Source: a virus. Taken from it: a stretch of DNA of 46,285 bases. Positions 10,201 to 15,796 of this stretch are shown piece by piece. The stretch covers positions 1 to 46,285 of IMG/VR virus record IMGVR_UViG_3300047493_000096. One strand, given 5' to 3'. The translations under genes were made by a program, and so were the position numbers. The first letter of the stretch is position 1, and each line of letters begins with the position of its first letter. A model generated the notes under the pieces. It saw only the letters and a program-made list of their open reading frames with translations, ran no database searches and was not told the origin of the DNA.

Positions 10201-10929
10201 AGAGCTAAGTTAGCTGCTGATGCGCTTGGTAAGCAAGAAGACGGAGAAATTTCAGATATGTCGAAACAAAAGTGGAGCAACATGTTAGATCAGGCAGACA
10301 AACTCACTGATGGTCAGACGGAATTAGATATTAAACCCTCAGATAATCTTGGATTAGTAGAGACTCTTCCTGAGATTAACAAGAGAATGATGGAAGTCGC
10401 TAAGATGCCACCCAAGGTTCGTAAAGAAGCTGAATCAATTCAGAGAATGGTTTCAGAAGGCAAGCTTGATCCTAAAGATGTAGATTCACTAAGTTCTTTA
10501 GGTTTAGATAAAGACGCAGTTGCTTACTGGAAAAAATTCTACGGTGAGGTAGATGGTGGAAGTGAGTTTGCCAGCGAATTAGTTAAAGAGCACGTTAAAG
10601 CTTCAGTAGAAGGTGAGCTTAATAACTTTAAAGTTAAATTAGCCAGAGCTTATGAACTTGCTTATGATATGGCGGAGAGAGGTCTTTGTCGCAATGAAAA
10701 GTCAGCAATTTCAACTCAAGTAGAAGAGATTATGACTTTCAGTGATAAAAACTTCGAATCTCTTAAAAGAGTAGTTGCTCGTACAGAACCAGCGATGTCT
10801 AAACAGGCGAGTCGTATTCCTCAAGTGGGTTTATTAAGAGAAGCGAGTGATCGTACGGCGGAATTAGTTGAGACTGATGATTTTGATTTACTTTCTTCAG
10901 CTTTCGGCACTAAAAAGTCTGCGTTTTAA
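7285..10929 (+). CDS. Prohead protease fused to a long scaffold-like region
   Basis: 1214 residues. Residues 60-245 look like a prohead serine protease: His131 in LCIDHKSSS, and Ser179 or Ser182 in HMQSAVSMGTAVG as catalytic candidates, followed by ELSIVVNGADPKA. A Cys cluster (C192, C195, C206, C214 with nearby H208) inside the domain suggests a zinc knuckle. The remaining 950 residues are low-complexity, acidic and helical, as expected for scaffold: two 97-residue repeats (418-611), an Ala/Pro segment near 675-700 and an Asp-rich stretch near 880-950. In the family the protease matures the prohead by cutting scaffold and capsid. A strong internal ribosome site at codon 408 suggests a separate scaffold product. 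GC and codon choice rise after the protease domain. Confidence 0.85.
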   Translation: MFIKIGEIQDIQLESTASCVPEVSFEVLESFRKTANELKKIAPKADDFLYFSAVMMHAAEASAINDDGTPKLNLRGEVVKVGWDTSNNTWKWQSNDPNIKAYKNVNGDIFPELELIKAHKKWKHKPLCIDHKSSSVDHTRGFIVDTYYDRNLKRVIALCALDKANYPDLARKVSSHMQSAVSMGTAVGRAICYDCGRVARAEADFCAHMKNKSCYGEINVDLNPIELSIVVNGADPKANIKNIIAAANTMNTYLGNRAEELKKLAEVKYTANFSVEDSNSNNVKTQNLSVSSSDLEDFKKEVEEAFVKLKEFKDAENDKEEELSAQDHDLSSKDSNFSTFNQSSGSIAMDEGSPTDSGLSLQTPQNERYASIAELHNITAAIEETLSHMKSSLNKLTKTSTNTQEENMSGSEKLSKQGYFQGGGGVNEPTPGQVKYPKDPLNEQLREKEDKQMVGQSPFPEVGDVDGMHPSPASVDPSNELERKKMMARAEIAERAMKRNAVVQLAKDTLANKQAYWQGGGGVNEPEPGKVKYPKDKLNEELRNYEDKQMVGQSPFPGVGSVDGLHPSPSSSNQKDELKRKEMLARAQLKARFVKASNNDGSQNKAKSAWEVFQGDRLLLSASVQDLCGGKVSDVLYDSIATKPFGIQLIERVKVNGAEAVSKLIKKAAPGDQPPMPAAPAPGPDTSGPDAPSGDMEAPALDRGGKGDPKETALELAEKNVTLSSDLLEAVRALAGEKAEIASDGDASGMAADDSVSDKSASYTLNVLRKELNGALTQAMKESIAELNDHQQELQMIVEMSDNGSLNSNQDLLGTVVDDALNEAKTSLADGFKLMTAFVKYARGTKEIVKRAEIEAELQALAEGDSMDDMDSASADGADLMSLINDTNADLDSVTEMMDTDEDTDKDTDQDSDFDLKDLDGMDDLTLADDVDDNDVISVDTPSQAAEVAKQAPDASVMVHASLNSRSGRQMLRAKLAADALGKQEDGEISDMSKQKWSNMLDQADKLTDGQTELDIKPSDNLGLVETLPEINKRMMEVAKMPPKVRKEAESIQRMVSEGKLDPKDVDSLSSLGLDKDAVAYWKKFYGEVDGGSEFASELVKEHVKASVEGELNNFKVKLARAYELAYDMAERGLCRNEKSAISTQVEEIMTFSDKNFESLKRVVARTEPAMSKQASRIPQVGLLREASDRTAELVETDDFDLLSSAFGTKKSAF
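8495..8508 (+). promoter_or_regulatory. Internal ribosome binding site and in-frame ATG
   Basis: AAGAGG at 8495-8500 lies 5 bases before ATG 8506-8508, which is in the protease frame (Met408). This is a better site than those of most genes here, where AAGG or GAAAG is typical. Confidence 0.65.
8506..10929 (+). CDS. Predicted nested scaffold protein from internal start
   Basis: If translation starts at Met408, the product is 807 residues (MSGSEKLSKQGYFQGGGGVN onward) and contains the whole repeat-rich, acidic and helical region without the protease. Lambda C/Nu3 is the known precedent: the scaffold is made in excess from an internal start in the protease gene. The first residues fall exactly at the boundary between a Ser/Thr/Asn-rich linker and the first repeat, which supports a real start. 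No direct proof is available from sequence. Confidence 0.55.
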   Translation: MSGSEKLSKQGYFQGGGGVNEPTPGQVKYPKDPLNEQLREKEDKQMVGQSPFPEVGDVDGMHPSPASVDPSNELERKKMMARAEIAERAMKRNAVVQLAKDTLANKQAYWQGGGGVNEPEPGKVKYPKDKLNEELRNYEDKQMVGQSPFPGVGSVDGLHPSPSSSNQKDELKRKEMLARAQLKARFVKASNNDGSQNKAKSAWEVFQGDRLLLSASVQDLCGGKVSDVLYDSIATKPFGIQLIERVKVNGAEAVSKLIKKAAPGDQPPMPAAPAPGPDTSGPDAPSGDMEAPALDRGGKGDPKETALELAEKNVTLSSDLLEAVRALAGEKAEIASDGDASGMAADDSVSDKSASYTLNVLRKELNGALTQAMKESIAELNDHQQELQMIVEMSDNGSLNSNQDLLGTVVDDALNEAKTSLADGFKLMTAFVKYARGTKEIVKRAEIEAELQALAEGDSMDDMDSASADGADLMSLINDTNADLDSVTEMMDTDEDTDKDTDQDSDFDLKDLDGMDDLTLADDVDDNDVISVDTPSQAAEVAKQAPDASVMVHASLNSRSGRQMLRAKLAADALGKQEDGEISDMSKQKWSNMLDQADKLTDGQTELDIKPSDNLGLVETLPEINKRMMEVAKMPPKVRKEAESIQRMVSEGKLDPKDVDSLSSLGLDKDAVAYWKKFYGEVDGGSEFASELVKEHVKASVEGELNNFKVKLARAYELAYDMAERGLCRNEKSAISTQVEEIMTFSDKNFESLKRVVARTEPAMSKQASRIPQVGLLREASDRTAELVETDDFDLLSSAFGTKKSAF
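8536..9075 (+). repeat. Tandem 97-residue coding repeats
   Basis: Repeat 1 (from 8536) and repeat 2 (from 8827) encode two copies of a block starting YxQGGGGVNEPxPGxVKYPK, continuing with DKQMVGQSPFPxVGxVDGxH and ending in a basic Ala/Arg/Lys helix. Period is 291 bases. About 80 residues align clearly, with many synonymous differences, so the duplication is old and maintained. Confidence 0.9.
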
Positions 10930-10958
10930 TAAATAAGTTTAACCTCTAAGGAATATAA

Positions 10959-11642
10959 ATGAAAAATCAAAGTGTATCAGATTTTGTCGCCTCATCAATG
11001 GATGCGGTTCTAAACAGCAAACAACATCAGGATTTATTTGCTTCTCAATATAAAAAAGCAGAAGCTGGTTGTTCGGGATGTGGTAAAGATAAAGATAATT
11101 GTTCTTGTGATTCATCTATGGCAGATGACAATGACGCTCGTAAAAAAGCTAAATGTCCAGAATGTGAAGAAGTGAAATCAGAATGTAAATGTGATTCTGC
11201 TTCAGCCGATAATAATGATGCTCGCAAGAAAGCTGAAAAATGTCCGGGTTGCAACAAACTAAAGAACTTCTGTGATTGTGATTCGGCTTCAGCTGATGAT
11301 CTTGAAGCTTCTGCAGCATTTGATGTAGCGATTGATAGTTTGCTTACCGCTTCTGCAGCTTTAGATTCAGTTGGTCTTGATCGTGGTTCAGTTCTAACTC
11401 TTAAAATGGCTTCATTAGTTGTCCAGGCTAAGAAAAAAGAACAGAAGAAAAACTCTGACAAAGATAAGAGTGCAAAAGATAAGCAAATGGCTAAAGACAA
11501 AATGGCTAAAGAAAAAGCTATGAAAGAAAAAGCCAAGATGAAAGAAAAAGAAGAAAAAGAGAAAGCCAAAGAAAAGGCTGACAAAGAAAAAGCTAAAGAA
11601 AAAGCGGCTAAAGAAAAGGCTATGCAAAAAAAAAGTAAGTAA
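10959..11642 (+). CDS. Cys-cluster and Lys-rich virion-module protein (5' part of an interrupted gene)
   Basis: 227 residues as read. Residues 35-115 contain three copies of CxxC-x6-9-CxC (CSGCGKDKDNCSCD, CPECEEVKSECKCD, CPGCNKLKNFCDCD) joined by a repeated Ser-Ala-Asp-Asp-Asn-Asp-Ala-Arg-Lys-Lys-Ala linker; each could bind zinc. Residues 118-155 are a small helical hairpin, and 160-227 an extreme Lys/Glu/Ala/Met single-helix tail. The stop at 11640-11642 comes just after a run of nine A (11626-11634). With eight A the frame continues into 11635-11808, and beyond the transposon remnant to 12095, giving a 323-residue protein. So this ORF is probably truncated, or read through by slippage. RBS AAGGAA precedes ATG 10959. 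Confidence 0.75.
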   Translation: MKNQSVSDFVASSMDAVLNSKQHQDLFASQYKKAEAGCSGCGKDKDNCSCDSSMADDNDARKKAKCPECEEVKSECKCDSASADNNDARKKAEKCPGCNKLKNFCDCDSASADDLEASAAFDVAIDSLLTASAALDSVGLDRGSVLTLKMASLVVQAKKKEQKKNSDKDKSAKDKQMAKDKMAKEKAMKEKAKMKEKEEKEKAKEKADKEKAKEKAAKEKAMQKKSK

Positions 11643-12095
11643 AGCTTCTTTTGATGATGATAATCCATATCTTGGCGACGATCCTGCTTATGATGATTTT
11701 GAAAAAGAATTACCTTTTGAAAAAAGAAATCCTTCAGACCATCATGAGCAGTTAAACAGACTTCGTTCTGCTCGTAATAAATTAAGAAAAGAATATCATG
11801 ATTTTTATAGCAGGAAACCCATGACTTTAGTCATGGGAGGAATGCGTCCTAAGAAAATTAACTAATTATTAGTAAATCTACCAATAATCAACAGAGGGCT
11901 TTAGTCAATAAGCCTATTGTAGCCAAGAAGATTTGAGCCGCAAGCCAATGACTTCAGTCATTGGTGATTGACGATATGTCAGCAAATGCTAAAACTTATG
12001 AAGAAAAAGATTTAATAGAAAAAGAATATGATAAACAAGATCAAAAACTTGAAGATTATATAACTTTAATGTTAAATCCTGGTTCAGTTAATTAA
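11635..12095 (+). pseudogene. Downstream part of the Cys/Lys-rich gene, split by a miniature transposon
   Basis: In the frame entered by losing one A from the A9 run, 11635-11808 encodes a segment beginning VSKASFDDDNPYLGDDPAYD and ending KEYHDFY. The reading is then broken by the element at 11809-11972. Joining 11808 directly to 11973 keeps the frame: HDFY-DMSANAKTYEEKDLIEKE and on to TAA 12093-12095. The acidic, helical composition is like neighbouring virion genes. Two independent lesions (A9 and insertion) now separate it from its 5' part; alternatively the A9 difference is a sequencing error or a slippage site. Confidence 0.75.
11809..11972 (+). mobile_element. Miniature IS200/IS605-type element, copy 1 (164 bp)
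   Basis: The left end carries a perfect hairpin at 11818-11837 (CCCATGAC-TTTA-GTCATGGG) and the right end one at 11945-11964 (CCAATGAC-TTCA-GTCATTGG), the subterminal palindromes typical of IS200/IS605-family elements. It lies immediately 3' of TTTAT, a plausible family target site, and there is no target duplication. The inside matches copy 2 at both ends and keeps only the last codons of tnpB (QQRALVNKPIVAKKI). Removing 11809-11972 restores an open frame. Such elements move by TnpA acting in trans on hairpin ends; no tnpA is present here. Confidence 0.85.
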
Positions 12096-12104
12096 TAGGA
12101 AATA

Positions 12105-12320
12105 ATGTTTAAAACATTTAGTTCAGAAAACGAAATATATAAGAATATGGAAAGTAAGCTTGTTCAAAGCCAGGTTGAAAAACAACACGGTTTTGACAAG
12201 CTTGCTAAAGCCACTGAATTATTAAATAAGGCTGCAATTATTTTTGAAAATGCTAAAATGTATGCTGAAGCAGAAGAAATTACTAATGTTATTTCTGCAT
12301 TAATTCAAGGTAGTAAATGA
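12105..12320 (+). CDS. Small helical protein, unknown
   Basis: 71 residues, two helices. The C-terminal 40 residues (ATELLNKAAIIFENAKMYAE and on) resemble a helical hairpin in the next protein (AAEYLHSALEIFEDLGLQKN), suggesting a TPR-like or paralogous hairpin. RBS TAGGAAATA precedes ATG. Its stop overlaps the next start (ATGA). Confidence 0.65.
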   Translation: MFKTFSSENEIYKNMESKLVQSQVEKQHGFDKLAKATELLNKAAIIFENAKMYAEAEEITNVISALIQGSK

Positions 12321-12937
12321 AATATGATATTTTTGCAGCAATGGAAAAAGAAATTGTTAAAAATGCTAAAGTTCCTAATTTAGTTGAAGCCGCAGAGTAT
12401 TTGCATAGTGCATTAGAAATCTTTGAAGATTTAGGCTTGCAAAAAAACGCAGATCAAGTATTAGAGATATTATATAAAATAGCTAAAAATAACAAATTTG
12501 CTCAAACTAAAGCAAAACCATTACAAGAACTTCTTCCAATTAAGAAATTAATGGAAGCAGGATTAACACAAAAAGATATGAATGAGTTTGCTAAAGGAAA
12601 TCCAGTAGCTAAAGCAAAAATAAACCTTGTAATGAAAGGTTTAGGTATTTCAGATCACGAAATTGCAAAGTTTATTGGTTTTAATAATGTTATGTCAGAA
12701 GAAGACGCCCATAAACTACTTGATCCAAATAGAGCATTAGGTAAAATAAATCATTGGATTGAAGAAGCCAAACAAGAAATTAAACCAGGAAATGTAGTAG
12801 AATTTAAAAGTGTTTCTAAAAAACCACTTCAATATGATATAGATAATGCAGATGATTTAGATGTTGAGTTTAATGATTCATTAGAAGTTTTTGACAAAGA
12901 AATACCGTTAGAAGATTTTGAAGATGAAAAGTTTTGA
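12317..12937 (+). CDS. Helical virion-module protein, unknown
   Basis: 206 residues. Residues 20-55 are a helical hairpin related to the preceding 71-residue protein; IVKNAK and LYKIAKNNKFAQ are Lys-Ala stretches like those of neighbouring virion proteins. The middle (60-160) is helical and the C-terminus acidic. Coupled to the upstream gene by ATGA. The last 109 bases overlap antisense with the 3' end of a minus-strand endonuclease relic, so the endonuclease inserted very close to this gene's end. Confidence 0.65.
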   Translation: MKYDIFAAMEKEIVKNAKVPNLVEAAEYLHSALEIFEDLGLQKNADQVLEILYKIAKNNKFAQTKAKPLQELLPIKKLMEAGLTQKDMNEFAKGNPVAKAKINLVMKGLGISDHEIAKFIGFNNVMSEEDAHKLLDPNRALGKINHWIEEAKQEIKPGNVVEFKSVSKKPLQYDIDNADDLDVEFNDSLEVFDKEIPLEDFEDEKF

Positions 12938-13018
12938 AATTCTAAATATTTAGAATGTTTTCGAGTTAAATAAATAGTAGCATCGCAATATAACCAGTCT
13001 AAAAGTTTTCTTGTTTGT

Positions 13019-13055
13019 AAATTACCACCCACAGAAATGCTGGTGGTAATTTTAT
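13019..13055 (+). terminator. Probable terminator after the head operon
   Basis: ATTACCACC and GGTGGTAAT form a 9-bp stem followed by TTTTATTTT on the plus strand. It lies within the minus-strand endonuclease relic's coding part, so it may be partly coincidental. Confidence 0.45.
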
Positions 13056-13070
13056 TTTCATGATTTTTAT

Positions 13071-13444
13071 AGCAGGAAACCCATGACTTTAGTCATGGGA
13101 GGAATGCGTCCTAAGAAAATTAACTAATTATTAGTAAAAACTATCAATAAGACAATATATATTTGATTATGTTGCTTACCACTTCTATTAAACTACTTAC
13201 CGAGCCAGATCAGAAGAAAAGCTGTGGTTTTTGTTCTAAAAACAACAGAATAACACAATCAGAGTTTAAGTGTAAAAAGTGTAAGTTTCAAATTAATGCT
13301 GATTACAATGCTGCAATAAACATATCAAGAAAAGCAGTAATTAAACAGAATCAGCAGAATCAACAGAGGGCTTTAGTCAATAAGCCTATTGTAGCCAAGA
13401 AGATTTGAGCCGCAAGCCAATGACTTCAGTCATTGGTGATTGAC
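13071..13444 (+). mobile_element. Miniature IS200/IS605-type element, copy 2 (374 bp)
   Basis: Same ends as copy 1: left hairpin 13080-13099, right hairpin 13417-13436, inserted 3' of TTTAT, ending GATTGAC. The shared left flank extends back to TCATGATTTTTAT, 13 bases before the element, so the two sites are related or one copy came from the other. It retains about 70 codons of the 3' end of tnpB; copy 1 is the same element with a further internal deletion. Excision in silico restores a LAGLIDADG gene on the opposite strand. Confidence 0.85.
13163..13408 (+). pseudogene. tnpB: TnpB C-terminal remnant
   Basis: The 81-residue frame has the TnpB zinc ribbon (CGFC...CKKC) and the end of the RuvC domain (NADYNAAINI, with the third catalytic Asp of the family), then a Gln/Lys tail. 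Full TnpB is about 400 residues; RuvC-I, RuvC-II and the DNA-binding domain are missing, so it cannot cut DNA. The tnpB 3' end and right end, which in full elements encode the omega RNA scaffold, are retained. Confidence 0.85.
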
Positions 13445-14072
13445 ATGTGTAAGTAGAAACATTAATACCAAAGTTATTAATAATATCTTTAACTGATTGA
13501 CAAAATTGGTTGGTAGAAGTGATTTTCCAAATATAATTGTTATTATTTTTGTAAATACTACCATCTCCATCCATATAACCTCTAATAAAATGATTAAGTA
13601 AATGATTAGGAATATTTGGAAACTGTAAAATTAAAGATTTATTAGGAACACATCCTAAATTAATTAATTGTTGGCATATTTCTTGACGACATATTCGCAA
13701 ATAAGAATATTTAGTAGAAATTTTAATAGGAGAGTCTGGAGATAAGTAATTTCTTAATTGTTCAATAATATGTTGATCATTTGATTTTAGTTTTAAAGTC
13801 ATTGAATATTTATTGTTTTTAATTTGAACGCATCCATCAGCAAATAATAATCCTAAAAAATATGCATTGGCTTCATTATTAATGTGTTTAAAAAACTCAA
13901 GATTAATATTAGGATAGATAATATTTTTACCAATTCTGGTAGTAGAGTATTTTCTTAAGATATTAGAAATATTAGTTTGACAACATCCAAAATATAAAGC
14001 AATTTGTTTTTGAGATTGTTTAGATTGATATAGGGAAATAGCCAAATTAATTTGTTTGGGACTTAAAATCAT

Positions 14073-14084
14073 AACACACATATA
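14073..14084 (-). promoter_or_regulatory. Predicted leaderless promoter of the split LAGLIDADG gene
   Basis: Minus strand CG-T-TATATG-TGTGTT-ATG: a -10-like hexamer, exactly 6 bases, then ATG 14072. No Shine-Dalgarno sequence is present. The same spacing occurs at three other genes in the window. Confidence 0.5.
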
Positions 14085-14166
14085 ACGAAATGAGTGGAGT
14101 TTTTGCAGAAAACTTTGCTAATGGCTTGATATATAGTAATAAAGAGTTTGCTGTGAAAGGAATAAT

Positions 14167-14856
14167 ATGCTACGAATCATTCAAGTTGGTAACACGCTTC
14201 CCATGTCATTTATTTGCGATCCATCTGCGGAGTTTCAAGCAGGACAAGTGGCAGAATTAGCGGTTATTGGAAATCAAGTAATGGCGACAGTATCAAATGG
14301 AACTGCACCAATTGGAATTATAGATGATGTTAGAACTAAGGCATTTTCCAATGTTTCTTGGAATGAAACGGTTATTGTTCCAGCTATAGGAGTTCCGGGG
14401 CCAAATAATACTATTGTGACGCCGGTAGATATTAAAGCAGATTTAAGAAGACCTAATATTCTTAAGCATAGTTTTTCTTCTAATGTTAATGTTGTTTTAA
14501 ATCCAGTTAATGGTGTTATTACTTTCGTAGCGGGAACTCCTTTAAATTTTGATTTACAAGGAACCAATCAACCCAATGCTATTAAGGCGATTGTTAATTA
14601 TACTTATATGGTAGCTAATATTCCAGGAGATGATTCTACGGCAGGATCAAGTAGAATGACGGTATGGTTTGAAAGAATGTTTTTTCAAACAGATATGTTT
14701 GAAACCTCTCAACTTTATCCATTGCGAGCAAATTTGTATGTTAGTGAAAGAGGAATGCTAACTACCCGAAAACCAAGTGCAATACATCCGGCGATAGCTA
14801 TGGTGACTAGTCCCCCGAGCTTAGTTAATAGTATGTTAGAAGCTATACTTTTTTAA
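14167..14856 (+). CDS. Probable virion surface or decoration protein, unknown family
   Basis: 229 residues, beta-rich with few Lys. It opens MLRIIQVGNTLPMSFICDPS and its N-terminal 60 residues have an Ala/Gly/Val-rich beta pattern (AGQVAELAVIGNQVMATVSN). The C-terminal part holds Trp/Phe-rich strands (MTVWFERMFFQ). The layout, a short gene near the capsid region with RBS AAAGGA, fits a head decoration or similar structural role. It is flanked on both sides by related LAGLIDADG genes in opposite orientation, which are typically found beside conserved essential genes. Confidence 0.65.
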   Translation: MLRIIQVGNTLPMSFICDPSAEFQAGQVAELAVIGNQVMATVSNGTAPIGIIDDVRTKAFSNVSWNETVIVPAIGVPGPNNTIVTPVDIKADLRRPNILKHSFSSNVNVVLNPVNGVITFVAGTPLNFDLQGTNQPNAIKAIVNYTYMVANIPGDDSTAGSSRMTVWFERMFFQTDMFETSQLYPLRANLYVSERGMLTTRKPSAIHPAIAMVTSPPSLVNSMLEAILF

Positions 14857-14881
14857 TTCTATATAATAAAGAAAGAATGTT

Positions 14882-15748
14882 ATGAGAAAACACGAAAAAT
14901 TATATAGATTTACACTTGCGCAAGAAACAATAATTATAGAATTATATTTAAATCAAAAATTAAGTATTAATAAAATTTCAAAATTATATAATGTTGATCG
15001 GGATACAATTACACGATTATTAAAAAGAAATAATATAGAATTATTTCCATTAGGTAGTCATATTCGTAAGTATCCATTAAATGAAACATACTTTGATAAT
15101 ATAGATTCAGAAGAAAAGGCTTATTTTCTTGGGTTTTTATATGCTGACGGTTGTAATCATACTAATGATTATTCTAGAAAGAAAATTGATATTTCTTTAC
15201 AAGAAGAAGATAAAAATATATTGATTAAGTTTTCAAAAATGTTATATGATAATAATGAATTTTTATCTTACGTTATTGGTAGAAATAAAAATAAACCTCA
15301 ATGGTGTTTAAGGGTTCATAGTAAATATTTATCAGATAAATTAAGTGAATTAGGATGTGTATCAAGAAAAAGTCTTATTTTAACTTTTCCAGAATGGTTG
15401 ATTGATCCGGTTTTACAAAGACATTTTATTAGAGGATATTTTGATGGGGATGGATGTCTTACCAGAAGTAAAAGAAGAAAAATATATGATTATGCTTGGA
15501 GTATAACTTCTACTGAAAGTTTTTGTAATAAAATAAAAGATATAATTAATAATAATTGTAATGTTAATTTTAGAGATAATTTTACTTGTCCCAACAATAA
15601 TATAACACATACTATTTCTGTCAGAGGTTATCATCAAATACTTAGAGTATCTAATTGGTTATATAAGGACGCAACTATTTATTTAGATCGTAAATATCAA
15701 AAATATTTAGAACTAAAACAAGGTAATAATATACCGTTAATTTTATGA
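14882..15748 (+). CDS. LAGLIDADG homing endonuclease
   Basis: 288 residues. N-terminal HTH (NKISKLYNVDRDTITRLLKR), then the two LAGLIDADG motifs AYFLGFLYADG and HFIRGYFDGDG, whose acidic residues bind the catalytic metals, and a C-terminal segment NWLYKDATIYLDRKYQKYLE. It is a close relative of the split gene at 12829-14072, sharing ITSTxxFCxxxKDIINN. It begins 26 bases after the preceding stop with a TATAAT box at 14864-14869 and GAAAG as ribosome site. Appears intact. Confidence 0.9.
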   Translation: MRKHEKLYRFTLAQETIIIELYLNQKLSINKISKLYNVDRDTITRLLKRNNIELFPLGSHIRKYPLNETYFDNIDSEEKAYFLGFLYADGCNHTNDYSRKKIDISLQEEDKNILIKFSKMLYDNNEFLSYVIGRNKNKPQWCLRVHSKYLSDKLSELGCVSRKSLILTFPEWLIDPVLQRHFIRGYFDGDGCLTRSKRRKIYDYAWSITSTESFCNKIKDIINNNCNVNFRDNFTCPNNNITHTISVRGYHQILRVSNWLYKDATIYLDRKYQKYLELKQGNNIPLIL

Positions 15749-15796
15749 ATATCGATATTTTAACATATCATTAAGATAATTAATTCAAGGATATTA

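Larger units (their letters stand above)
12829..14072 (-). pseudogene. LAGLIDADG homing endonuclease split by miniature transposon
   Basis: The 5' part (14072 down to 13445) has an N-terminal HTH (KQIALYFGCCQTNISNILRK) and both LAGLIDADG-type motifs, AYFLGLLFADG and HFIRGYMDGDG. It is cut after NVSTYT by the element at 13071-13444. Joining 13445 to 13070 restores the frame: YKNHENKITTSISVGGNLQT, then LLDWLYCDATIYLTRKHSKY, exactly the C-terminus of the related enzyme at 14882-15748 (NWLYKDATIYLDRKYQKYLE). The restored gene is 289 residues against 288 for that relative. As it stands the protein ends inside the element and lacks its last core segment, so it is probably inactive. Confidence 0.85.

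Noticed and set aside
11045-11668. 207-residue minus-strand ORF opposite the Lys-rich gene
   Set aside because: It is the antisense of a strongly biased Lys/Glu/Ala tail and gives an artificial Phe/Ser/Leu-rich product; no start site signals.
11818-13436. Repeated palindromes that might be taken for a CRISPR array
   Set aside because: There are only two copies of each hairpin, more than 1 kb apart, with transposon end structure, not short regular repeats and spacers.
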